A DNA stretch of 64,000 nucleotides, from positions 3,455,001 to 3,519,000 of the forward strand of contig NZ_JACHMI010000001.1 of the NCBI RefSeq assembly GCF_014207985.1, read 5' to 3'. Shown here one piece after another: positions 35,024 through 43,252 of the stretch. A model generated the notes under the pieces. That model was not told the origin of the DNA, did no database searches, and saw only the letters and a program-made list of their open reading frames with translations. Source of the DNA: Nonomuraea rubra (GTDB lineage Bacteria > Actinomycetota > Actinomycetes > Streptosporangiales > Streptosporangiaceae). The position numbers were made by a program, and so were the translations under genes. Position 1 is the first letter of the stretch; every line of letters begins with the position of its first letter.

Positions 35024-35611
35024 TCAGCTGCCGACCGGTTCCGCGCGGAGCCGGGCCGAGTGCTTGACCAGGGTGATCAGGACCTCCCGGCTGGAGTCCC
35101 GCTTGCGGGCGTCGCACAGGATGATCGGGATCGACGGGTTGAGCTGCAGCGCCAGCCGTACCTCGTCGAGCTCGAACGTCGGCGCCCCCTCGAAGCAATT
35201 GACCGCCACCACGAACGGCGTGCCGCGCCGCTCGAAGTAGTCGACCGAGGGGAAGCAGTCGGCCAGCCGCCGGGTGTCGGCGAGGATGACCGCGCCCAGG
35301 GAGCCCTCCGCCAGCTCGTCCCAGACGAACCAGAACCGCTCCTGCCCCGGCGTGCCGAACAGGTACAGGACGTAGTCGTTGCCGAGGGTGATCCGGCCGA
35401 AGTCCATCGCCACGGTGGTGGTGCGCTTGGCCTCCACCGAGGTCAGGTCGTCGACGCCGATGCCGCGGTCGGTCAGCACCTCTTCGGTGCGCAGCGGCCT
35501 GGTCTCGGAGACCGCGCCGACCATCGTCGTCTTGCCCGCGCCGAACCCGCCGGCGACCAGGATCTTGATCGCCGTCGGCAGGCGCGGACGCTCAGAGCGA
35601 GCGAAGACCAT
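35024..35611 (-). CDS. cvnD: CvnD, conservon small GTPase
   Basis: A 195-residue Ras-like GTP-binding protein. The P-loop is VAGGFGAGKTTMVG near residue 20, the switch-type segment FGTPGQERFWFVW near 86 and the base-recognition-like region VNCF near 138. It is the fourth member of a conservon, a membrane-associated complex in actinomycetes that resembles eukaryotic G-protein signalling. It overlaps cvnC by 20 bp. Numbering among the several conservons of actinomycetes cannot be decided here. Confidence 0.92.
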   Translation of the reverse strand: MVFARSERPRLPTAIKILVAGGFGAGKTTMVGAVSETRPLRTEEVLTDRGIGVDDLTSVEAKRTTTVAMDFGRITLGNDYVLYLFGTPGQERFWFVWDELAEGSLGAVILADTRRLADCFPSVDYFERRGTPFVVAVNCFEGAPTFELDEVRLALQLNPSIPIILCDARKRDSSREVLITLVKHSARLRAEPVGS

Positions 35612-35969
35612 CGAGCACCGCCCTGTACATCTTCATGTCGTGCATGTCCACCTCGGATCGGGGTTCCTGGGCAGAGACGAGTTCGCGGTCGAACAGGTCG
35701 CCGAGCAGCACGCGGATGGTGCCGGCCGGTAGGTCCAGGTATGCGGCTATCTCGGCTACGGACTTGGGCTCGCGGCAGAGCTGCAGTATGCGCAGGTGCT
35801 CGGGGTCCAGCCCGGCGTCGGGGCCCGGCGGCGGGCCGACCGCCAGCGCCATGGAGATCAGGTTGAACCTGCCGTGGGCAGAGTGGGTACGGCCACGGGT
35901 CACGACATAGGGCCGGATGATCTCCGGATCCACCCAGTGCTCGTCCGTGGGCTCGTCCGCGCCTCTCAC
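35592..35969 (-). CDS. cvnC: CvnC, conservon DUF742 protein
   Basis: A 125-residue DUF742 protein with a winged-helix-like core (LQLCREPKSVAEIAAYLDLPAGTIRVLLGDLFDRELV). The PEIIRPYVVTRGRTHSAHGRFNLISMA segment is typical. The GTG at 35969 overlaps the cvnB stop. In conservons this protein may serve as an adaptor between the kinase-like protein and the GTPase; its exact activity is unknown. Confidence 0.9.
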   Translation of the reverse strand: MRGADEPTDEHWVDPEIIRPYVVTRGRTHSAHGRFNLISMALAVGPPPGPDAGLDPEHLRILQLCREPKSVAEIAAYLDLPAGTIRVLLGDLFDRELVSAQEPRSEVDMHDMKMYRAVLDGLRSL

Positions 35970-36385
35970 CGGTCGCTCCCGGCGACGGCCTGGGCGCCGC
36001 GCGCGCCGGAGGTGAGGTACTGGCCCACCCGCGCGACCATCATCGCCATCTCGTACGCCACCAGCCCGATGTCCGCGTTCTGCGCGCACAGGACGGCCAG
36101 GCAGGCCCGCTCTCCGGCCGCGGTGACGATGAGGAACTGGTTCTTCCACTCCACGACCGTCTGCCGCACCGCACCGGCGGAGATGTGGTCGGAGACGCCC
36201 TTGGCCAGGCTCTGCAGCCCGGAGGCGACGGCGGACAGGTGCTCGCCGTCGGTGCGCTGCAGCGCGGCGGACGAGGCCATCAGCAGCCCGTCGGACGACA
36301 GCACGATGGCGTGCTCGGCCTCCTTGACCCGGTTGACCAGGTCGTCCATCAGCCAGTTGAGGTCGGTGCCCGCGGTGGGGGTCAT
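35966..36385 (-). CDS. cvnB: CvnB, roadblock/LC7-domain protein
   Basis: A 139-residue roadblock/LC7 protein (LNWLMDDLVNRVKEAEHAIVLSSDGLLMASSAAL near residue 9). In other organisms this fold modulates small GTPases of the CvnD/MglA kind. It overlaps both cvnA and cvnC by 4 bases. Confidence 0.92.
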   Translation of the reverse strand: MTPTAGTDLNWLMDDLVNRVKEAEHAIVLSSDGLLMASSAALQRTDGEHLSAVASGLQSLAKGVSDHISAGAVRQTVVEWKNQFLIVTAAGERACLAVLCAQNADIGLVAYEMAMMVARVGQYLTSGARGAQAVAGSDR

Positions 36386-38742
36386 GCGTCACCTCCTTGC
36401 TGTTCCTCCAGCATCTTGGCCGCCTGCGAGCGGCCGCGCCGGGTGCCTGACTGCAGAGATCCCATCATCGCGCGGATCTCCTCCGGCGAGCGCTCGTCAT
36501 CGTCCTCCTCAAAGTCGGGCTGCGTGGGCGTGTCGTCCCGCAGCGCTGGCGCCAGGTTGGCCTGGGGCACCCGAAGGGGGAGCCCCCCTGGTGTGAACTC
36601 GGTCACAGACTCCTGCTCCGGTTCGGCTGGCGTTTCGGCTTGTGGTTCCGGGGCGGGCGCGGGTTCGGGCCTCGGCACGGCTTCGGGCCGGGGCCGAGGG
36701 GCGGGCGGGGGAGCGGGGGCCGAGGCGGGGGCGGGGACGGGAGTGGGTCGCGACGGGAACGTGCGCACGTTCTCCGCCGTGGCGGGCCTGATGGCCGTGG
36801 CCACGGCCGGCTGCCTGCGCGGCAGCCGCTCCCGCTCGCCGCCGTCCTGCGGCTCGGGCGTGGGGTCGAGCTGGACGAGCTCCTGCGGCAGCAGCACCAC
36901 GACCGTCGTGCCACCGTACGGGGACGCCTTGAGCACCACCTGGATGTCGTGGCGCTTGGCGAGCTGGCTGACCACGTAGAGCCCCAGCCGGGCGGTGCCG
37001 GTGATGCGGAACTCGGGCGGGTCCGCGATGCGCTCGTTGGCCGCCTCCAGGTCCTCGGGCTTCATGCCCAGGCCGCGGTCCTCGATCTCGATCACGTACC
37101 CGTTGGCCACGAGCTGGCCGCTGACCTGCACGTTCGTGTACGGCGGCGAGAACGACACGGCGTTCTCGATCAGCTCGGCGAGCAGGTGGATGACGTCACC
37201 GACGGCGCGGCCGACGAGCACCACGTCGCCCATGGGCATGAGCGAGACCCGCGTGTAGTCCTCGACCTCGGCCAGCGCGCCGCGGACCACGTCGACCATG
37301 GGCACCGCGCGCCGCCACGTACGGGCGGGGGAGGAGCCGGACAGGACGATGAGGTTCTCCGCGTTGCGCCGCATGCGGATGGCGAGGTGGTCGAGCCGGA
37401 AGAGCTCCTTAAGCTCCTCGGGGTCGGTCTCGCGGCGCTCCATCACGTCCAGCACGGTGAGCTGGCGGTGCACCAGGCCCTGCGTCCTGCGGGCGAGGCT
37501 GAGCAGGATGTCGCGGATGCTGCGGCGCAGCTCGGCCTGCTCGGCGGCGACGGAGATGGCGGTGCGCTGCACGGTGTTGAACGCCTGGCCCACCTGGCCG
37601 ATCTCGTCGTCACCGAAGTCGAGCGCCGGGGCCTCCTTGGCGACGTCCACCTCCTCGCCGTGGCCGATGCGCTCGACGATGCCGGGCAGGCGCTCGTCGG
37701 ACAGCTCGTGGGCGGCGTCGCGCAGCTTCTGGAGCTGGGCGAGCAACTGCCTGGCCGTGGTGATGGACAGGATGATCGAGGCGATGACCGCGAGGAGGCC
37801 GAGACCGCCGGCCAGGACCAGCCGGATGATCACGTTGACGGCGACGGGCACGGTCCGGTCCACCACGTTGTCGCCCGCGGTGAGGACCATGGTGTTGAAG
37901 TCGGCGAGGAAACGATCGGTCGCCGCCTTCCACTCGACGGCGGTGAACGGCAGGCTCAGCGAACCCGGGTCGTGCTCCATGACCTGCCGCTCCAGGTTCT
38001 GGAGCCGTACGGCCGCCTGGCCCTTGATCAGCTTGTCGTAGGCGGCCCTGTCGGCGTCGGGCAGGTCGGTCGCGGCCTGTTCGGCGGTGGTCCGCCAGGA
38101 GCCCACGATCTGGGCGAACTCGGCCACCGTCGCGGGCGTCAGCCGCCCGTCGCTGAGCGCGCTGGCCAGCAGGGCGTCTTCCCTGGTGAGGAGCTCGCGG
38201 GCGCGGCTGAGGGCGAGCAGGGAGCGGACGTCCTTGGCGAGGTCCTTGTCGTCGAGCGTCGCCAGCGAGCCGTACAGGCCGTAGATGGGGTCGATGACGC
38301 CGTTGTACGCGCCCGACGTCTGACCCTGGTCGAACCGGCCCGCGTCGATGCTCCGGCGGATGTCCTTGAGCGACTCCAGCCGCGTGAACATCTCGGCGAG
38401 CTGCTCCTCGCCCTGGTCGTCGAGGGCCCAGCCCACCACCGTGGTGTCCGCCGACTCGCGGAAGGCGGCGTGCAGGCGGTCGGTCTCCTTCCGCTGGGTC
38501 TCGAGCTCTTTGCGGGTCTGGGGCGTCTTCTCGTTCAGCCTGACCATGGACAGCCTGCGCTCCCTCTGCAGGGCGAAGAGCAGGGGGTCGCTCGGGGCTG
38601 AGACGGAGGAGTCGAGCTGGGAGACCCACAGGAGGTTGACACCCTCACGGAGGGTGACCCACGCGGCGAAGACCCACAACGCTGCCAGGGAGAGCAGCAT
38701 GGCGGTGATCTTGGTCCGCAGCCGCGTCTTGCGGAAGCGCAT
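36382..38742 (-). CDS. cvnA: CvnA, conservon nitrate/sulfate-sensor-like histidine kinase
   Basis: A 786-residue membrane protein. One membrane span near residue 15-32 and another near 310-330 enclose a large extracellular NIT-type sensing domain; a HAMP-like part and ATPase domain follow (ELIENAVSFSPPYTNVQVSG near 535, DRGLGMKPEDLEAANERI, GLYVVSQLAKRHDIQV). The last 160 residues are a long Pro/Ala/Glu-rich tail. There is no clear phospho-accepting His box, as usual in CvnA. ATG 38742 is preceded by AGGGTGG; codons farther upstream do not look coding. It is divergent from the terpene synthase gene. Confidence 0.92.
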   Translation of the reverse strand: MRFRKTRLRTKITAMLLSLAALWVFAAWVTLREGVNLLWVSQLDSSVSAPSDPLLFALQRERRLSMVRLNEKTPQTRKELETQRKETDRLHAAFRESADTTVVGWALDDQGEEQLAEMFTRLESLKDIRRSIDAGRFDQGQTSGAYNGVIDPIYGLYGSLATLDDKDLAKDVRSLLALSRARELLTREDALLASALSDGRLTPATVAEFAQIVGSWRTTAEQAATDLPDADRAAYDKLIKGQAAVRLQNLERQVMEHDPGSLSLPFTAVEWKAATDRFLADFNTMVLTAGDNVVDRTVPVAVNVIIRLVLAGGLGLLAVIASIILSITTARQLLAQLQKLRDAAHELSDERLPGIVERIGHGEEVDVAKEAPALDFGDDEIGQVGQAFNTVQRTAISVAAEQAELRRSIRDILLSLARRTQGLVHRQLTVLDVMERRETDPEELKELFRLDHLAIRMRRNAENLIVLSGSSPARTWRRAVPMVDVVRGALAEVEDYTRVSLMPMGDVVLVGRAVGDVIHLLAELIENAVSFSPPYTNVQVSGQLVANGYVIEIEDRGLGMKPEDLEAANERIADPPEFRITGTARLGLYVVSQLAKRHDIQVVLKASPYGGTTVVVLLPQELVQLDPTPEPQDGGERERLPRRQPAVATAIRPATAENVRTFPSRPTPVPAPASAPAPPPAPRPRPEAVPRPEPAPAPEPQAETPAEPEQESVTEFTPGGLPLRVPQANLAPALRDDTPTQPDFEEDDDERSPEEIRAMMGSLQSGTRRGRSQAAKMLEEQQGGDA

Positions 38743-38778
38743 TGTATCCACCCTGTGAAAGTCACATGTTGTGTTCCG

Positions 38779-38798
38779 GTCACCTGGCGTACGGTGAC
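38779..38798. promoter_or_regulatory. Inverted repeat upstream of cvnA
   Basis: GTCACC-N8-GGTGAC forms a 20-bp dyad 37 bases before the cvnA start, in the region where its promoter should lie. The binding protein is unknown. Confidence 0.45.
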
Positions 38799-38878
38799 GC
38801 GGGACATCATATCGATCAAGGAACCCTAGCGCAGGGCAAAGCACCTCTCAAGCAACCAGAATCACCGATGTCAGTGAC

Positions 38879-38929
38879 TTGACCCAATTTGGTCAAATTT
38901 GCGATGAAATATGTCAAAATCGGTATTCT
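38879..38929 (+). promoter_or_regulatory. AT-rich promoter/operator of the terpene synthase gene
   Basis: TTGACCCAATTTGGTCAA (38879-38896) is an 18-bp inverted repeat with 6-bp arms. A further TGTCAAAA follows, and a -10-like TATTCT lies at 38924-38929, 6 bases before the GTG start. The stretch is far richer in A/T than its surroundings. A leaderless mRNA under a dimeric regulator is the simplest reading. Confidence 0.55.
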
Positions 38930-38935
38930 TGGTAA

Positions 38936-39997
38936 GTGAACGATCCTGTCTCCGCATATTTCGACATCCGCAATGAGCTCGCCGACCGGCTCCTCGAACA
39001 GTCTCATCAGCTGGCCGGGGTGCCCGAGCAGGACCGCGGTGCCGTCCTGGAGGCCGCGCTCGACGCCGTACCCGAGGTGGAGCGGCTGCTGCGCCCCTAC
39101 GCCTCGCTGTTCGCCGACGGCAACAGCGCCGCCAGCCGCCTGGCCTTCAGCTGCCTGTCCGCCGCGGCCACGTTCCCGCACGCGCGACGGGAGCAGATCG
39201 CCGACCTCGGCGCCCTGAGCACGATCCTGTTCGGCGTCGACGACATCACCGACAACCTCGCGGGTGACTGGACCGACCGCGACATCGTGGTGCTGTTCGG
39301 TGACCTGGCCTCCGTCCTGTCCGGCGCGCCGCTCGCTGTGGACGCCGCCGCCGGCGCCGCTGCGGACGCCGGGACGCGGCCCGTGGACGAGGCCATGGCC
39401 GCCTGGCAATCCTGGTGCGCCCGCCTCCGTCGGTACGACGGCGCCGGCGCGTACCTGCCGATCCTGGCGGCACAGCTCGAACGCACCGGCGAGGCCATGG
39501 CCCGCGAGCGGGTCTGGGCGACGGGCGGCGAGCCGTGGCCGGCGTACGAGGAGTACCTGCCCCACGCCGCCGTCACGTTCCTCTACCACACCTGGTGGCT
39601 GGCGGCCCTGGCGATCTGCGGCCCGGCCCCCGCCGACGCCGCCGCCGTCTGGCGCTCCATCGAGCAGGTCACCGACCTCGGCGCGGCGTGCCTGCGGCTG
39701 GCCAACGACGTCAGGACCTTCCAGCGGGAGCGCCACGAGGGCAAGCCGAACGCGGTCCTGATCCTCGAGGGCGCCGGCACGAGCACCGAGGCGGCGGTCG
39801 AGCGGGTGACGGCGCACATCCGCCGGCTCAACGCGGAGTTCGCGGAGGCGATCGCCGGCCTGCCTGACGGTCTCGCGTGGGTCGCGGACGGGCAGTACAG
39901 GTGCGTGACCTTCAGCGGGGGCTGGTACATGGCCAGGGACACGCACGCCTACACCGTCCGGGACCTCGCCGCGGATGCCGACGCCCATCGCGGCTAG
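38936..39997 (+). CDS. Class I terpene synthase (probably diterpene)
   Basis: A 353-residue all-alpha terpene synthase. The Mg-binding motif DDITD (DDxxD) is at 102-106 and the NSE-type motif NDVRTFQRE (NDxxTxxxE) at 257-265, with a KPN following, so both metal sites look intact. With a class II cyclase and a GGPP synthase alongside, it probably ionises a labdane-type (copalyl) diphosphate made by the class II enzyme. Product cannot be predicted. The GTG at 38936 is next to the predicted transcription start. Its stop shares the bases CTAG with the stop of the convergent cyclase gene. Confidence 0.85.
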   Translation: MNDPVSAYFDIRNELADRLLEQSHQLAGVPEQDRGAVLEAALDAVPEVERLLRPYASLFADGNSAASRLAFSCLSAAATFPHARREQIADLGALSTILFGVDDITDNLAGDWTDRDIVVLFGDLASVLSGAPLAVDAAAGAAADAGTRPVDEAMAAWQSWCARLRRYDGAGAYLPILAAQLERTGEAMARERVWATGGEPWPAYEEYLPHAAVTFLYHTWWLAALAICGPAPADAAAVWRSIEQVTDLGAACLRLANDVRTFQRERHEGKPNAVLILEGAGTSTEAAVERVTAHIRRLNAEFAEAIAGLPDGLAWVADGQYRCVTFSGGWYMARDTHAYTVRDLAADADAHRG

Positions 39998-41532
39998 CCC
40001 ACCTGGGCCCGCGCGCGCCGGATGAGGTGCGACGACGCGATCACCGCGGCGCGGGCCACGGCCCGGGGGACGTACAGGTCCTTGTCATGCCAGAGCGGCG
40101 GGTGGTCGCCGCCGGCGGTGCCGGTCAGGTGCGCCTGCCCGCGCTCCGCCGCGCGCAGGCGCCGCGGGTCCTCGGCGTCCCGGGTCAGCAGCAGGATCTG
40201 GATCGCGTACGCGCTCTCCTCGGCGGTGCCCTCCCAGCGGCCCCAGGAACCGTCCGGCCGCTGCGTGTCCAGCGCCCACTCGGCCGCCGCGCGCACCGCC
40301 TCCCGCGAGGCGTCGCCGCCGAACGCGTCGAGCGCCAGCGCGCAGCTCGCGGCGGCGTAGTACGGCGAGGCGTGCCACCGGTCCGTCCAGCTCCCGTCCG
40401 GCAGCTGGCGATCGCGGATCCAGGCGGCCAGCTCGGCGATGGCCTGCTCGTAGCGCGGCGCGGCGTCGGGCCTGCGGCGGACGTACTCGCCGAAGGCGTC
40501 CAGCACGTGGGCGTTGACGCTGACCGAGACCCCCTGCTCGCCGGGCCAGGTGGCGAAGTGGGTGCCGGTGCGGAACGCCCACAGGCTGTCCGGCTCGTAC
40601 GGCGCGCCGAGCAGCGCCAGCGCGTACAGCGCCACGGACGTCGTGTCGCAGTCGGCGGGTAGTCCGGGCCCGGCGGGCGTTCCGGCGGGACCGATGGCAG
40701 CCCTGATGTCGGCCACCATCTCCGGCGGCACCTCGACGGCCACGCCCGCCCGCAGCAGCCAGCTCAGCACCCAGCCGCGCTCGAACACGGTGATGGGCAG
40801 CCCGACGGGCACCGGGCCGCCGAATAACCGGACCACCGCCTCCAGGTGCCCGCGGGCCGGCTCGTGCGCGTCGTGCTTCCCGTGCTCGCCCAGCCAGGCG
40901 GCGGTCGCCGCGGGCGAGGCGCCGACGCTGCCGATGGGCGTGGGACGGATGCCGGGCGCTCCGGCGGCGGCCTCGGCCGCGATCTCCAGGGCGTGCTGCA
41001 GCTTCTCCGGCACCTCCTTGCCGGACCGGACGCGCGACCTGACCAGGTGGAGGGCGTCGTAGCTCATGCTCTCGGGCAACGGCACCGGCGAGCGGCCCGG
41101 CAGCCCCTCGACATGCTTGTTGATGCGGTCGACCAGGGAGGGGACGATGTGCTCGATCGCCGGCATGTCGGGAAGGTCCAGCGGGCCGCTCAGCCAGGCG
41201 GACAGGATCCGCAGCCCCCGGTCGGCCGCGGCCGACAGGCTCTCGCCGCAGCCGTCCAGGTCCCCGCGCGTCAGCGCGGCGAGCAGGCCCTCGGTGGCGC
41301 TCAGGGTCGGCACCACGCCGTACCCGTCGGGCGCGCCCCAGGAGCCGTCCTGCCGCTGGGTGCGGATCAGGTAGTCGACGCGTTCCCGGTGGCCGGTCAG
41401 CCAGGGGGCGAGCGAGACCAGCCGCCCGGTCTCGTAGACCGAGGGCGAGACCTGCCCCCATGGGCGGAGCATGAGGCTCGTGACCAGCTCGTCCGCTTCC
41501 GCGGTGATGTCCATCGCTTCGCCGATGCTCAT
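39994..41532 (-). CDS. Class II diterpene cyclase (copalyl-diphosphate-synthase type)
   Basis: A 512-residue beta-gamma-domain cyclase of the squalene-cyclase fold. QW-like motifs occur near 59-66 (QRQDGSWG) and twice in the C-terminal half (QLPDGSWTD, QRPDGSWGRWEG). The general-acid motif reads DCDT at 294-297, a DxDT variant of the usual DxDD. It would protonate and cyclise GGPP to a bicyclic diphosphate. The ATG overlaps the P450 stop (ATGA at 41529), so the two proteins are made together. Whether the variant motif changes activity is unknown. Confidence 0.85.
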   Translation of the reverse strand: MSIGEAMDITAEADELVTSLMLRPWGQVSPSVYETGRLVSLAPWLTGHRERVDYLIRTQRQDGSWGAPDGYGVVPTLSATEGLLAALTRGDLDGCGESLSAAADRGLRILSAWLSGPLDLPDMPAIEHIVPSLVDRINKHVEGLPGRSPVPLPESMSYDALHLVRSRVRSGKEVPEKLQHALEIAAEAAAGAPGIRPTPIGSVGASPAATAAWLGEHGKHDAHEPARGHLEAVVRLFGGPVPVGLPITVFERGWVLSWLLRAGVAVEVPPEMVADIRAAIGPAGTPAGPGLPADCDTTSVALYALALLGAPYEPDSLWAFRTGTHFATWPGEQGVSVSVNAHVLDAFGEYVRRRPDAAPRYEQAIAELAAWIRDRQLPDGSWTDRWHASPYYAAASCALALDAFGGDASREAVRAAAEWALDTQRPDGSWGRWEGTAEESAYAIQILLLTRDAEDPRRLRAAERGQAHLTGTAGGDHPPLWHDKDLYVPRAVARAAVIASSHLIRRARAQVG

Positions 41533-42938
41533 GCCGCACGGTTCCGTTCGATCGGCCGCAGGTGGAGGAAGAGCTTCTGCTTGGGCCGCAGGGTCGCCCC
41601 GCCCGGGACGGGCCGCAGCTTCTGCGGGTTGGCCACGACCGTCCGGTACTTGCTCATCAGGTTGGCGATCACCAGGGACGCCTCGACGTAGAACAGGTGC
41701 TGGCCGAGGCAGACGTGCGGACCCAGGCCGAACGGGATGAACGCGTAGCGGTGCCGGCGCCCGTTCTTCTCGTCGGCCCAGCGCTCGGGGTCGTACTCCA
41801 GCGGCCGCGGCCAGAACTCCTCCAGCCGGTGCGTGGTGTACGGGCTGATCAGGATCTGCGAGCCGGCCTCGATCCGGACGCCGCCGATCTCCGTGTCCGC
41901 CACGGTCTGGCGCGGGACGACCCAGGCGTTCGGGTAGACCCGCAGCAGCTCCTGCAGCACCATGCGCAGGTAGGGCATCTCGGCGACGTGCGACGGCCGC
42001 ACCGGGCCGCCGCCCACCACGCGGTCGACCTCCTCCTGCAGCCGGGCGTTGACCTGCGGGTGGTCGTGCAGCACCTGCCACAGCCAGATCAGCGACATCG
42101 CCGTCGTCTCCGAGGCCGCGCCGTAGATGTTGACCAGGTCGTCGCGCACCTGGTGCAGATCGGCCCTGCCCTCCTTCTCCAGCCTGGCCGTGAGCAGCGC
42201 CGAGACGACCTCCTTCCCGTTGTTGTTCTCGCGCTGCGCCTGCTGGATGAGCGGGTAGACGATCTCGTCGATCTTCTTCGCCGACCGCAGGAAGGCGCGG
42301 TCGCCCGGCACCCGGATCGAGTACGGCGCGAAGGGGAAGAGCATCCGGAAGCCGATCGAGGTGGCGCAGGTGGCGAACTCGGGCGCCAGCTCCTCGGCGG
42401 TCTCACGGGTGATCCGGCCGCCGAACAGGACCTTGATGACGGCCTGGTTGACGATGGAGGTCATCTGGTGCTCCACGTCGATCGGCCGGCCCGTTCGGGC
42501 GAAGTCGTCGAGCTCGCCGATGCGCTCGGCGATGATGTCGGCCATGTCCTCGGCCAGCGAGGCCGTGTAGCGCGCGGTGAAGAGCGGCTGCAGGATCTTT
42601 CTCGCCGACGCCCAGGCCTCGCCCTCGCCGAGGATGCTCTGACCGATCAGGCGCTGCAACGGCCGCCAGAACACGCCCTCGCGGACGAAGTTGGTCCAGT
42701 CCGTCTTGAGCACCTGCTGGACGTGGTCAGGGTGCGAGACGAGATAGGGACGGAAGGGCCCGAGATGGAGCCGGACGACCTGGCCGGAGGCGTCGGTGCC
42801 CATCCTGGCCAGCTCGGTGACCGGGTCGCTCACGAGCCGGGGTATGGCCTGGAACGTCGGGACGATGTGAGGGCTGGTCGTCAAGGCTCCCTTGACGTGC
42901 GGCATGGCGGCGATCCCCGATCCGGATGCGTGGCGCAT
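41529..42938 (-). CDS. Cytochrome P450 (probable diterpene oxidase)
   Basis: A 469-residue P450, nearer in style to CYP4/CYP102-like fatty-acid and terpene hydroxylases than to small Streptomyces CYP105 types. The I-helix reads GAASETTA (273-280), the K-helix ExxR is E330-R333 and the heme motif is FGLGPHVCLG with Cys410. It is co-translated with the class II cyclase and is the only oxidase of the cluster, so it should decorate the diterpene scaffold. No ferredoxin gene is adjacent. The ATG at 42938 has a weak ribosome site; ATG 42905 is an alternative. Confidence 0.9.
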   Translation of the reverse strand: MRHASGSGIAAMPHVKGALTTSPHIVPTFQAIPRLVSDPVTELARMGTDASGQVVRLHLGPFRPYLVSHPDHVQQVLKTDWTNFVREGVFWRPLQRLIGQSILGEGEAWASARKILQPLFTARYTASLAEDMADIIAERIGELDDFARTGRPIDVEHQMTSIVNQAVIKVLFGGRITRETAEELAPEFATCATSIGFRMLFPFAPYSIRVPGDRAFLRSAKKIDEIVYPLIQQAQRENNNGKEVVSALLTARLEKEGRADLHQVRDDLVNIYGAASETTAMSLIWLWQVLHDHPQVNARLQEEVDRVVGGGPVRPSHVAEMPYLRMVLQELLRVYPNAWVVPRQTVADTEIGGVRIEAGSQILISPYTTHRLEEFWPRPLEYDPERWADEKNGRRHRYAFIPFGLGPHVCLGQHLFYVEASLVIANLMSKYRTVVANPQKLRPVPGGATLRPKQKLFLHLRPIERNRAA

Positions 42939-43174
42939 CTCAGAGTTGACGGCGTGGACATCGGTGATGTCCTGCGTGGCGGCTGGGTAGGGGTGGAGGT
43001 ACGGCTGAACCCGGGAAGGCCCGCGCTACCGTTCTAGACGGCTCGGTCCTCTGGGAGACGTGCGGCCGGCGGGGCATGGGGTGCAAGCGGGACGGATGCG
43101 CCGAGATGAGCCACACTTGCCACAAGTGATCCCTTCATCGCGCAGGGTGCACGTCTCACATCACGGACATTCCC

Positions 43175-43225
43175 TGACAAAAGTCAACCGATGGGTGGAG
43201 TATCACATGCTTGTGCATGTAGATT
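43175..43225 (+). promoter_or_regulatory. Dyads and -10 element in the P450/GGPP-synthase divergent region
   Basis: The 314-base gap (42939-43252) holds two inverted repeats: TGACAAAAGTCA (43175-43186) and ACATGCTTGTGCATGT (43205-43220). A -10-like TAGATT follows at 43220-43225, which would give a leader of about 20 bases for the GGPP synthase. TGAC/GTCA arms also occur in the terpene synthase promoter at 38879. The rest of the gap (42939-43170) shows no ORF or other structure I can support. Confidence 0.5.
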
Positions 43226-43252
43226 CAAGATCGTACCGGGGTAGGAGCACCA

